Source of the DNA: Lutjanus erythropterus
Lineage: Eukaryota; Chordata; Actinopteri; Lutjaniformes; Lutjanidae
Direction of reading: 5' to 3'
Length of the DNA stretch: 64,000 nt
Assembly (NCBI GenBank): GCA_020091685.1
Contig: CM034600.1
Span: 1,702,024 to 1,766,023 of the forward strand
Shown: positions 49,772 through 59,605 of the stretch, one piece after another
How positions within the stretch are numbered: the first letter of the stretch is position 1
How the letters are laid out: every line of letters begins with the position of its first letter
The notes under the pieces: model-generated
Database searches by the model: none
The model's input: the letters and a program-made list of their open reading frames with translations, nothing else
Told to the model about the DNA's origin: nothing
Translations under genes and position numbers: made by a program

Positions 49772-50019
49772 TAATCAGAGTAAATGATTTTAACATAGAA
49801 TTTATCTCCATTAGAAAAAGGTGTAATTTTAAGAAGTGATCTGCAAAACTTCTGCTTGTGACTAAACAAAATTGCATGTAGAATAATGAATTCAACTGGA
49901 TTATCATGGTAACAAACAATATCTTTAAGTTTCCAAGAGTAAATACTGTCACTAGAGTCAAGAAAGTGGGACTCCAGTTCTCTCCAAAAAAATAGATGAG
50001 AGAAGAAGAAGAAGACCTT

Positions 50020-50080
50020 TTCTGATTGGCTAGAATCAAGTGACGTATGTTTCAGGAATAAGGAAGTTCCCGTTGTTCAC
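50020..50080 (+). promoter_or_regulatory. faap20: Candidate faap20 promoter: CCAAT, CRE-like, ETS sites
   Basis: Within about 105 bp upstream of the faap20 ATG are GATTGG (50024-50029, an inverted CCAAT box), TGACGTA (50041-50047, a CRE/ATF-like half site) and GGAAGT (50062-50067, an ETS core). No TATA box is obvious. This combination is common in TATA-less housekeeping and DNA-repair gene promoters (general knowledge). The transcription start was not determined. Confidence 0.4.
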
Positions 50081-50125
50081 ACTAGCGCAAAGTTTCGAAG
50101 CTGCTGTGAAAAATAACTTCATAAA

Positions 50126-50277
50126 ATGTCTGAAAATTATTCAAAGTCTAAACTTAAACGAAAGAAATTCTTTGTTGAAGACCAGCAGCCGCAGAAATGT
50201 CCCAGAGGACCGCTGAGCAGCAGTCACCACGTTACAACAGTGTTGTCCAACAGTGACAGGACAGCAGAGACTGAGAG
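50126..50277 (+). CDS. faap20: faap20 exon 1: N-terminus
   Basis: The ATG at 50126 opens MSENYSKSKLKRKKFFVED, QQPQKCPRGPLSSSHHV, TTVLSNSDRTAETE and ends two bases into an Arg codon at AG|GTGGGT. The exon phase fits exon 2 exactly (AG + G). The basic, Ser-rich N-terminus is not conserved with human FAAP20 except in being Arg/Lys- and Pro-rich, so the start rests on phase, the position of promoter-like motifs just upstream, and the lack of a better ATG. FAAP20 is a subunit of the Fanconi anaemia core complex that binds and stabilises FANCA and supports FANCD2 monoubiquitination at DNA crosslinks. Confidence 0.65.
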
Positions 50278-52110
50278 GTGGGTGTGTTCACTGTGTTGGT
50301 TACTGTGTCCATTTCTGACTGAAATTACATTAACAACATCCCTGTTCAAACCTGACCTGAACTTTACACGGCTCCACGTTTTATATTGTGACCATAGCAA
50401 AAAAATTTACTCGGCGAGAAAACGCCAGGTACTCCAACTTCACATGAGAGAACGAACCTCCATTAAAATCTCAACAGTTTAATATGTTTTTGCGCATCAA
50501 CTGAAGAACATGACAGACAGAACATTACTGAATATCTTTTACTAACAAGTTAGTGACACTGGAAAATTCGGCATGTTCGTGACAAAGCTAAACTTTAGTT
50601 CTCTATGGTGCCTTTTGATTGTAACTCGAGAGGGCAAACCAGAAACTTAAAACCTTGACATTTTGATGATATAAAAGCAGGTTTGCAGAATTGTTGCTCG
50701 CCGAATGAAAGGTGTACATCCTTATACCAACATAAATGTGCGCATTGCTCGAATAGTCACTGGATCATAAATTAGGTTCTGGACAGGGGTTTGCTGTCAC
50801 AAGAGGTCCGGGTAAAATTGTGATGCAGGATCCAGCAGATTTAACCGTTTTTTAAATTTCCCTCACTCAGAAGGTCCTCTTCTGACAAGGAAAACTCAGA
50901 CTGTGTTTACAGGAATGAAGAAAAATAAATGAAGTCAAAAGAAATCATTACAAAGAAAAGAAAATGATAAAGAAAGAAAGATAGAAGGTAAAAACTACTG
51001 CTTGAAATAGTATTTAGTAATCAGATTTTGCTTGCAATTTTATATCATAGATCTCAAGCAAATTAGACTGTGACCTAATTTTAATGTTTAAAATGGAAAC
51101 CAATAAATTTGTGATTTGTTTTGTAATACAAAGGTCAAACTGTCTGAGCTCACAGGAGATTTTTACTTTCGGCGCACAGGGAACATTATGAGCTTTAAAA
51201 CAAAGGAAGGATTTGTTGGGGGGCTGTGGTATTAGTAGCTAAATAATAAAGTTATAATAACTGCACTGCTAGGTCCAAGATGGGAATTAAATCAATTGAG
51301 AGTTTTTCGGAGAATTTCCTTCGAAATGGAGACAAACAGGAGCATGTGGGAGATGTCGAGGTCAGTATAAACACACGAGAGGACTGAGCTGTGCAGCAGC
51401 CATATGTTAAATGAATTACTCAGAATGTAAGAGAACGTGTGGTTGAGCAGAAAACACAGACAGAGTGTTCTGAGAGACATTATGCAACTGCAGCTTAAAA
51501 TAGGGCTGCAATTATTGACTATTTTCATAGTTGATTAATCTGTCAGTTATTTCCTCAATTAAATGATTAGATGGTGAAAAATGTTGATGACGTAACATAA
51601 ATCACATTAAGAAGCTGGAATCAGAGAATTTAGCCTTTTTTTTCTTAAAAAAAAAAAAAAAACCTCAAACTGATTAATTGATTGTCAAAATAGTTGATGA
51701 TCAATAATCAATTCATTGTTGCAGCTCTAATTTAAAACAATCAACTTTTTACTAAAGCTGCAAGTACATTTTAGTTTTACTGTTTTGATATTCACAGGGT
51801 AGAGCTACATTTTTCTTTCTCTTGCTTTGTTATTTACACAGGCTGAGCTGCAGAGCAGCAGATCAAAGAGCTGCTTCATAAATAATTTGATTGACAGATT
51901 AAAAATGCATACAAAATAATTTAAAAAATGAGAGAAGCTAAAATTAAAGCCTCATTAAAACGTAGATTAAATCTAGTTTTATACATCTGGAAGCTGCTAG
52001 ACTTTTGATTTGTCATTCAGAAAGCAGCTGAGGGATGAGGGTTTGTTTCATTAGAGCAGACAGTGGTGGTGTTGGTGTGAAACAGACAGGATATAATCTC
52101 TGCTTTACAG
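50278..52110 (+). other. faap20: faap20 intron 1
   Basis: GTGGGT...TTTACAG. AT-rich, and contains the GGGCTGCA-family repeat at 51501-51730. Nothing else recognised. Confidence 0.7.
51501..51730 (+). repeat. GGGCTGCA-family repeat, copy 8 (internally deleted)
   Basis: Begins TAGGGCTGCAATTATTGACT and ends CAATTCATTGTTGCAGCTCT. The middle of the family (around the TTTACTGT block) is missing. Confidence 0.75.
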
Positions 52111-52258
52111 GTCAGTGGCTCCTGCAGCAGAGTGGTGGAACAGAGAGCAGCTGCCTGCTGTGGAGCATCTGTGGGCACTGACACTGAGGTCTGCTCTGCC
52201 AGACCTGGAGAACCAGCACCGCCACCTGGTTCCTGACCTTCCACCTCCATCTACAGCG
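52111..52258 (+). CDS. faap20: faap20 exon 2: conserved Trp block
   Basis: Acceptor TTTACAG, donor GCG|GTATGT. It reads SVAPAAEWWNREQLPAVEH, LWALTLRSALPDLE, NQHRHLVPDLPPPSTA. Human FAAP20 has PWFLLGGDERERLWAELLRT, VSPELILDHEVPSLPAF at the corresponding place, so the aligned features are the aromatic pair, the LWA/LWAE helix, the LR and the Pro-Leu-Pro end. It is 148 nt, with 49 full codons after the split codon, and ends on a codon boundary. This N-terminal part is expected to contribute to FANCA binding (family knowledge, not visible from sequence). Confidence 0.85.
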
Positions 52259-53747
52259 GTATGTCATCGAGTGTGCCTCGTGACACAGTTCATGTAGTGA
52301 ATATAGTGAACCTCACAACAAGATGTTCTAGTGAAATGTGTCTATCAGGGATTCCCAAACTTTTTCACCTCAAGACCCAAACCACATGACTTACTTGCTG
52401 ATAAAACACTGTCTCTTGAAATGTGTGGGTTCCTGAATCTGTCTATCAGGGAAGCTGCTGGCAACTAGTTTCACTTAAATGCAAATTTTAATTTAGACTA
52501 GTTGACTAGTTGAACGATAAGAAAACACTCAGAAAGCAGTTAAAATAGAGCACAATTTATTAATTGATAATATTGAACACGGTCAGAAAAAATACTGTGT
52601 ACCATTTGAAGCTATTAATCACAGTCTACAATCACCAAATCATATTTTAATTGTTGCTGAAATGTGTGTCACTTGTGCAATACGAACATTACACATTAAC
52701 CTACAAAACATGACAACACCTCACTATATGCTTCACCTTTTCAGACTGAAGAGGGTAAACAGCCCAGAGCTGACGTAAGCTTCCACCCTGCTACACAGTG
52801 TGGCTAACGCTAGCAACAGCAGCAACTGCTCTGCTTGCAGGTTAATGTCCATGTCTGTGCTGAATGTGGTCCCATGTTGCTCCAGTTTATTCTGTCACAG
52901 TCTACATTCAGCATTATTTCCATTTAGCAAGTTCTTTAGACTTCTGTGGTGAAAATGCTTTGTTTGGAGATGTTTGTCCATTTTGTTCATTTTAAGCTTG
53001 TTACTGAGCACCTCCTCACACACGAGCTGAGCTGAAGTCGAGCGGCTGTAAAACGGTGGATACACAGTATTCCCTATAATTTCTTCACAATAAAGGTCCC
53101 CTATTATTCTGGTATTTAGAGGCTTTCCCACTGTATTTCAAATGGCTTTAGTGACTCAAGCAAAACTCTTTCCTGGGCCATGGCTTCAGTTCTGGTGTCC
53201 TCCCCTGATGCTGTCCTCTCACATCTTCAGCTGTCCTGTCAACAAAGCCAGAAAAGAAAAGGAAAAACACACAAACAAAACCATGACATCCCCTTGGATT
53301 TTTGCCTCATCAGTCATTTCTATGCCTCTTTTTTTATTTTTCATACACATGCTGCTTGACTTGAGTCGGCACATCAGTCCAGCACAGCAGAGTTTGCAGC
53401 TGCTTGAGGGTGTGTATTTATGATACACTCTGAATGGTGTATAACATTTTACTTCCTATATATTCTCACAATAGAAGTCCCCCATTACTTTGTTATCCAA
53501 AAGCTTTTTCCTATCAGGCAGTGAAATTGGAAAATATTATGTTTACATTGTCAGGAACTTAATACAACCCCTATTAGTTAAAAGCAAAGATGAAATGGTC
53601 AAATAAAGCAAATATGACAGTAAAAACACAGAAAATGGAGTCCAGTTTGAGAAATACATAAGTTACCTTTTAATTTGTAAAAAAAGAGCCTAACTTTTTG
53701 GATAATAGAAAGGTCATGCATCTTTTTTCCTTTCTGTGTTACTTCAG
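52259..53747 (+). other. faap20: faap20 intron 2
   Basis: GTATGT...TACTTCAG. Contains repeat E at 52755-53110 and a related partial unit at 53370-53540. The rest is AT-rich with no coding signal. Confidence 0.7.
52755..53110 (+). repeat. Interspersed repeat E, copy 2
   Basis: CTACACAGTGTGGCTAACGC and GTTAATGTCCATGTCTGTGC are the reverse complement of segments in 20230-20350. The downstream part (CACAATAAAGGTCCCCTATT at about 53087) recurs as CACAATAGAAGTCCCCCATT at about 53468, a direct duplication within the intron. Confidence 0.65.
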
Positions 53748-54259
53748 AGACCCACAGCACTGAAGCTGGAAGACCTGCTTTGGTGTGACCTCAGTGAAGA
53801 GGTTCCTCCTTTCCCTGAACCCTCGCCACCTTCTCCGCAGACTTCAGCGAGTCCAGATCCTCTTGGGCTCGACTCCTCCCAGCAGGACCTGTCAGTACAG
53901 ACCAAACCTGTGCCAGACCCCCCTGATAGACATCCGTCCTCTCACAGCAGCCAGAGTCGTAATGGTGAGACAACATCCCTCCAAGACCTCACCAAAAGAC
54001 TACAACCTTCCCTCCACAGCTGGGAGGGAGCGGCCTCATCGGCAGGGAGAAAGGAGGAGAGGAAAGGAGGAGAAGTAATGAGGGTGTCTGACAGGAGGGT
54101 TTCTTTGCAGAAGGATGACAATAAAGAGGAGGTGGTGGAGGATAAAGAGGAGAAGGAGGTGCAGAGGAGTGTCGTTGGAGATGGAGACGCAGCAGGAGGA
54201 GGAGGAGGAGGAGCAGCGTTGCAGAGCTGCCCAATGTGCCTGCTGGTGTTCCCTGCTGG
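53748..54259 (+). CDS. faap20: faap20 exon 3: linker and first half of the UBZ2 finger
   Basis: Acceptor ACTTCAG, donor GG|GTAAGA. The exon opens RPTALKLEDLLWCDLSEEV, matching the human block EPTEVFTVGPKTFSWTPFPP in position (conserved PT and Trp). A long low-complexity linker follows: Pro/Ser-rich, then Lys/Glu-rich (EEVVEDKEEKEV), then six Gly from a GGA run. It ends GGAALQSCPMCLLVFPAG; human has GAAALRSCPMCQKEFAP. The two Cys (residues 261 and 264 of the joined protein) are the first zinc ligands of the UBZ2 domain. The joined protein is 294 aa against 180 in human, and the excess is mostly this linker plus the N-terminus. Confidence 0.9.
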
Positions 54260-55105
54260 GTAAGAGCTTTTTTGTTTAAACTAAAAGTGGACTAAAATAC
54301 AGATTTTTTTCTTTCATTTCTATAATTTCTCAATTTTAGAGAAGTGAGTATGCTGGGTTGGACTTTTCACAGACTCATGGCTCAGCTGCCTTTCATTTCC
54401 ATCTATTTCCATTTATTTTCTGCTCTCACTGCACTGACTGACTGCAGTAGAATTTGGAATAGAAAGACAGCAAGCAGATATCAGTATATGCAGCAGATAT
54501 TTTTATTAGAGCCCTCTTATGTGGATACTTGATTGTGACAACCTTATGCAACAGTCAAAGACTCGTCCAGAAGGTCAGACAGTCATTTTGGTGCAGTGTA
54601 GTGATTCAGACGAGGATGTATGTCAACAGTTGTCTCTTTGTGCTGCTGTTGGTCCAGTCCTGGTCTGACCTCTTGAAGCAGAATCAAGAGCTGTGCAAAC
54701 AATGATAACCTCGGTGCGAATGGACACAAAAGAGGCCTGAGTTCTCTTTCAGCCCTCCACTCATATTCCTCTCATATGTGCACACTTGCGTGTCCTATTT
54801 CATATTACAAGAGTTTTTCCAACATGAAGTAGTGTAAAGAATCACTTTGTAAATGTCAGTAACCAATCAGATTCAGGTCAACATTTTAATTTGTCCAGTA
54901 CTTTGGTTTATACCTGCAAAACACGCTCCCATCAGCCTCAGCCGCACTTTATGTTTATTACTAATTAGCAAATCTTAATTCAGTTTATTGAATTCCGTCA
55001 AGTGAACCCAGGCTCTTTATTAAGGGTGGGAGACATCCAGAGAGGGAGGGAGGGAGAGAGAGAGGGGGGGGGGGGGGTAAAGGGAACATGTAGTAATGTA
55101 AGTTG

Positions 55106-55457
55106 AGCTGCAACCATTAATCAATCAAATGATTATTAATCTATTATTAAATTAATCGATTAATCATTTTGTTTCATTTTTTAATTAAAAAAAAAAAAAA
55201 AAATCAATTCTTTGATGTTAGTTTCTCAAATATGAATATTTTCTGGTTTCTTTACTCCCCTTATGACAGTAAACTGAATGTCTTTGGGTTTTTCACATAA
55301 CAAGACATTTGAGGACGTCCCCTCGGGCTCTCGAGAACAGTGATCAACATTTTTCACCATTTTCTGACATTTTATGGACCAAACCACTCATCGATTAATC
55401 GTTGAGAAAATAATTAACAGATTCATCAATAATGAAATAATTGTTAGTTGCAGGCTT
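55106..55457 (-). repeat. GGGCTGCA-family repeat, copy 9 (reverse, near complete)
   Basis: GAGCTGCAACCATTAATCAA at the left and AATAATTGTTAGTTGCAGGC at the right. Conserved internal blocks include TTATGACAGTAAACTGAATG and GACATTTGAGGACGTCCCCT. Confidence 0.8.
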
Positions 55458-55735
55458 AAATGTCAGTATCAGGGATCGGTGCTGAATCCTGGTGCCAATA
55501 TGGCATCATTTCCTGTATGACCAGTTCCTACTGGACCAAATCACAATGCAGATTTTGGAACCTCATTTCAGAATAGCGCACCTGAGCTGAAATAGTTACC
55601 CTCTGGTGTGGATTTTACAGACAGCAGGAGTATCAAAGTATCATCACTAGTTAACGTTATGGCAGCACTTTCTATATGGCTCTAGCAGCAGGTAGCTTGT
55701 AGCTACCTTAAACAAAGTTAAGACTCATCCAGAAG

Positions 55736-56164
55736 ACTCCCAGAACAGACAGACATGCAGTGGATGTTGTGTGTACATAATAGATCGATGTATTAACATG
55801 ACAATACGGACAATCATGATGACAAAATTATAAATTGATTGTAAGATTTATGAAGAATTGATCCAGGAGGACTTTGAGTAACTTCAGATGTTGCCAGACA
55901 GACCTGTGCCACACGACTACCGACTGCACAAAAAACACAAGAGCAGAGCTCAAGCACACCGTTCACACAGAGAAGAGGAAAGAACAGGCACAGACGGAGG
56001 GAGAGAGAAGAACAAGAGGAAGGGCTGAATCTCCAGGACGACGAAAAGATCCAGATCCAAAACATCTGGAACGAGGCACTGACAGCTGGGCAAGAGGGCC
56101 CAGAACGGCCGATGGTCCAGCAGAGAGAAGCCTAAGTGAAAAGAGAGAACGAGAAGAGAAACTA

Positions 56165-56215
<51 letters not shown>

Positions 56216-57260
56216 GTACACAGCTGTGCTTGCAAGACACAAACAAACAGCAGATTAGAGACATTCAGTGGATTTCACAAAATTGAAAGCATTCTTGTTG
56301 GCAGGACAAACATGGACTGTAGTATTAGGCTTAACAGAATAACTGAGACTGAACCATAGGATAATGGTGACAGGTACAAGATAAGAAGCTAAGTGAAAGT
56401 TAAGGTACTGATGAGGTTTAAGTTTGGATTTAAAGGCCCCATCAAAGTCACACCATCTTTTGTCAAAAGGAAAGTTGTTCTAGAGAAAAGAGGACATGAT
56501 AGAAAGATTACAGATTCTTTAATGTGCTGACTGAAGGAGAGGGTAGGATCAAACCAAACACTAAGTTTTGAGTTTCTGTTATTTGATCAAATATGTGTCT
56601 ATAATGAGCAGGACCATGACCAGCATCTCAGTTTTCTCTCTGAATTTAGCAGCAGGAAGTTACATTTTGTTGTTGTTGTTGCTTTTACGGCAGACAAGCA
56701 GGCCTCTAATTTAATAATTTAGGAATGATCATCTGCCTTACAGCCACATACAGCTGAGTATCATCGGTGTAGCAGTGGAAATTAATTCCATGACTTTGTA
56801 TAAAATGGTCAACTGGTGATATAAGCAGAGAGAAGAGCACCTTGTTTCACATCAGAAAATTTAGATTGTTTTAGGAAACTACCCGTATTCTTTCACATTG
56901 GTAAAACTAATGATAAGAGAGCAGGACAGAGGTGGTACATTTTTCCAGTTGGTTTAGGAGTATACAGTGATCTGTAGTAACAAAGGCTGCACTGAGGTCC
57001 AGTGATAGAAGCACTGATGTGGAGTCTGAATCCATGGTAAGCATAAAATTGTTTACCACTTTAGTACATGCAGTTTCAGTGGAGTGACCCTGAAAGACTG
57101 AATTCTTTTGAAAACAATGGAAAGTCAGACACTGGCTGATAATTATTTAGAGACCCTGGTTCAATGTGTGGTTTCTTAAGTAGGTTTAACTGCAGCAGTC
57201 TTAAAGCTAGAGAGGACAGTGAAAAATTAACAATATTCAGAATTGTAGGTCCCAGAAATG
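55736..57260 (-). pseudogene. LINE reverse-transcriptase fragment (L2/CR1-like), antisense
   Basis: Read on the minus strand, from high to low coordinates: AAVKPTLKKPHIEPGSLN, NYQPVSDFPLFSKE, then SVFQGHSTETACTKVVN, DSDSTSVLLSLDLSAAF, TTDHCILLNQLEK, and GINFHCYTDDTQLYVAV. These are consecutive RT landmarks (NYRPIS, HSTETA, LDLSAAFDTVDH, YADD) in the right order. The catalytic YADD box reads YTDD, and stops and frame changes occur between blocks, so it is dead. The 3' part near 55740-55780 shares a block with the LINE at 4690-5400. A (GA)n expansion sits inside it at 56170-56212. Confidence 0.85.
56170..56212. repeat. (GA)n microsatellite
   Basis: About 21 GA units within the LINE fragment. 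Confidence 0.95.
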
Positions 57261-57337
57261 TCAGGTGACCTTTATAAAGTTTGCTGGTAGGAGGTTGAAA
57301 AGCCAGGTGGTTGGTTTAGAAGCAAGTTTCAAAATCA

Positions 57338-58127
57338 CTAGAGGTGTCAAAAGTACACACATTCTTTACTTAAAAGTACAGATACTTGTGTTAAAAAAAA
57401 AAAAAAGACTGTGATTCAACTTATTTACTCAAGTAAAAGTGAAAAAGTACAGGCTCAGATATTTCTACTGTCTGTTTCTGTGCAAAGCTAACTGAACGCC
57501 ACCTTTTCTCCACGTCAAGTCCCCCTCTTGTCTGGTACGTCTTTTACGTAGTTTTTACTGTTTTTACGTCTTTTTTGTCTTGTTTTTTTTTTTTTTTTAA
57601 TTTTGCTTTGACTAATACATGTTCTTTGTCGTTACATATTTATCTTGTCTTTCATCTTATGTCCTTTACATTGTTTTTAGTGATTTAGTTTTTTATTTTT
57701 TATTTTTGGTTCGCCTGTTATGTCTTTTTTTGTCTTATGTTTTATACATTGTTTTCTGTCTTGTTTTGTCTTTTGTGCCCAGTTACGTCTTTTTTGTCTC
57801 ACGTCTGTTATGTCGCATTGTTGCTTCTTTTTTGTCATGTTATATCGTTTTTGTCTTGTTAAGTCTGTCTTGGTTGATATGCACTAATGGATACACCAAG
57901 AATTTGTCTTTTCTATGTCTTAGTGTCCTGCAGTTCTGGTTATAACAGTGCTGATGCTGGAGAGGTGGCACACAATGATGCTAAATAAAAATAATCAATA
58001 ATTCCACTCAAAAGCATTTAAACTAAAGTCTGTTTTGAAAATGTAGTGAGCAGAAAGTGAAAGTAAAAGTCGTCAAGTGAAACACAGATCAAAGTAACAA
58101 AGTATTTGTACTTAGTTACCTAGTTTA
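57338..58127. mobile_element. hAT-like MITE, copy B, with expanded internal array
   Basis: The left end CTAGAGGTGTCAAAAGTACA and right end GTACTTAGTTACCTAG are decayed forms of the copy A ends. The unique block CTAATGGATACACCAAGAAT at about 57884 matches copy A at about 40488. Between about 57520 and 57870 lies a T-rich imperfect tandem array of TTACGTCTTTTTTGTCTTG-like units, about 350 bp against about 130 bp in copy A. Confidence 0.7.
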
Positions 58128-58409
58128 GATTTTTGCTCTCAGATGCCAAAGTATGTAGTTTGTTTTTATCCTGATGTGAAGTCCAGTTCTGTCAGGACAG
58201 ATTCAAGCGAACACTTAAATCTTCAATGATGACCAGACTGTTGTTGATATTTAGTCTAAATGAGATTTCCATGCCTGTTTAACATTAAGTTTTCATGAAG
58301 TGTGTGAGTTTTGGTAAACAGAGTGTATGTATCATTATGTAGAAGTGTGTGTTGGTCACACACTGAGTGTCTGTACCAACAGTGGGTCTCCTTGTTCCTG
58401 TCTCTCCAG

Positions 58410-58482
58410 GTTCACCCAGATGGACTGTGACGGCCACCTGGCCCAGTGTCTGTCAGAGGTGAATGTGGATGTGACCTGGTGA
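58410..58482 (+). CDS. faap20: faap20 exon 4: second half of the UBZ2 finger and stop
   Basis: Acceptor TCTCTCCAG. It reads (G)FTQMDCDGHLAQCLSEV, NVDVTW, stop. Human FAAP20 ends RLTQLDVDSHLAQCLAES, TEDVTW. His280 and Cys284 complete the zinc site with spacing C-x2-C-x15-H-x3-C, identical to human, and the acidic residues of the helix start (D276, D278) are kept. The terminal Trp is conserved; in human FAAP20 the C-terminal Trp is reported to join the ubiquitin interface (family knowledge). The four exons sum to 885 nt with no stop or shift, so the gene looks functional. Confidence 0.95.
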
Positions 58483-59599
58483 GCCGACAGGATGCTGGCT
58501 GCTGTCCAGGAGCCACGAGCAGCCCAGATGTCCCACACACTCCACCATCATATCATATGGAGGAGGACACACCCAGAGAGTGACTCGCACAGTGAACGCT
58601 CCCTGTCCACTGAGGTACTGACACCTGAGAGAGGGACTCCTCACACACTCAGACACTGGCTCGGACCTCAAGGCCAGTAAGCCAGGATGTTCACCTGCTT
58701 GGAGAAGGTGGGAGGAACAGCTTTTTCTCAAAGATTGATTTCACCGGGCGCCAGAGCCACTGGCACTGACTGCGGCCATTGTAGACAATTCTTGCGATTC
58801 CACCGGAGGCATTGGAGCATGTTTCAGAGAAGTGCCAGATGCGAACCCTGTGTGTTTTGATGGAAGATGCTACCAGCTACTGAGAGCAGACTGAGCTGGG
58901 CAAGAATTCAGACACAGGAATGGCAGAGAGAGACAAAATGTCAAAAACAAAACAAAACACCCCCTCCACTGTGCCACATGGAACCTAAACTGTAGTCTAT
59001 GATGAGAGATAATGACTTTTTGATTCCATTTGAACTGGGCCACGAATCACGCTTTTGTCAGTTTAAAAGATCATTTTTACAAGGCAAGAAAGTTTAGCTG
59101 TATGTGAAACTACACCTCTCATCTCACACAGTATATGTCATCAACACTAATCTCGCTACCCCTTGTAACATTATTTTATTTGAAGTGTTTTAGAGACTAC
59201 TGGTCCTTTGATCGGCTGTGAAGAGAGAAAAGATTAAGACCTGCTGTTGCGTGACTACATCCTGGTACAAACACACACAGGGATCGTAGCTTCAGTGGCT
59301 AACGTTAGCTTTTCGAGGGAGAGAGTCATGTCACTTACACGACCTCTGACTGTCCAGTCTTTCTAAGTATCCTCACAGTCTGATACTTCAAACAGACTGT
59401 GACTTTTTTGGCTTGAAAATTTTTTTTTAAATTAATTAAAGTGACAAACATCATATGTGTGATTCATGACACAGTTCAATCAGAAATGATTTGTCTTTTG
59501 CCATTGACTACATTTCCTATTTTTCCTGATGTTAGGTTCCATGGTGGTCCTTTGAATGGGTTACTTTGGCTCTCTGTCAAGAGTCCAGTAAATTTTCAA

Positions 59600-59605
59600 A
59601 ATAAA
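59600..59605 (+). terminator. faap20: Possible faap20 polyadenylation signal
   Basis: AATAAA, 1.1 kb after the faap20 stop, with an ATTAAA about 160 bp upstream (near 59437) as an alternative. No expression data, so this is only a candidate. Confidence 0.35.

Larger units (their letters stand above)
41119..50125 (+). other. prkcz 3' UTR and prkcz-faap20 intergenic region
   Basis: Begins right after the prkcz stop. A (GAG)n run at 41211-41240 and a T-rich tract at 41430-41465 probably lie in the 3' UTR. I find no canonical AATAAA within about 2 kb of the stop, so the transcript end is unassigned. Beyond this the region holds repeats at 42989-43296, 44547-45190, 46798-46953 and 48309-48430, plus microsatellites at 45880 and 49730. 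A homeodomain-site-rich block lies at 45620-45830. Another stretch, 49050-49300, is similar to 62270-62450 (TATAAAGTAATTAAAATGA versus TATAAAGTAGTTAAAATGA) and is probably repetitive. No further gene seen. Confidence 0.7.
54260..58409 (+). other. faap20: faap20 intron 3
   Basis: A 4.1-kb intron that splits the UBZ2 coding sequence between its zinc-ligand pairs. It holds a G-run (55064-55077), a GGGCTGCA repeat (55106-55457), an antisense LINE fragment (55736-57260) with a (GA)n tract, and hAT-like copy B (57338-58127). Sequence at 54840-55020 looks single-copy within the window. Confidence 0.75.

Noticed and set aside
49665..50039. A 124-codon minus-strand frame with an Asn run
   Set aside because: The Asn run is the (TTG)n microsatellite read antisense; it overlaps the faap20 promoter region with no coding support.
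53142..53423. A possible extra faap20 exon between exons 2 and 3
   Set aside because: The open frame overlaps repeat E sequence, and joining exon 2 directly to exon 3 already gives the correct phase and matches human FAAP20.
55064..55077. A G-run that could form a G-quadruplex (also 27193-27209)
   Set aside because: Uninterrupted mononucleotide G tracts, better explained as slippage within repeats; no structural evidence.
57619..57945. A 108-codon hydrophobic open frame resembling a membrane protein
   Set aside because: It is a translation of the T-rich internal array of the hAT-like element, giving artefactual Leu/Phe/Tyr repeats.
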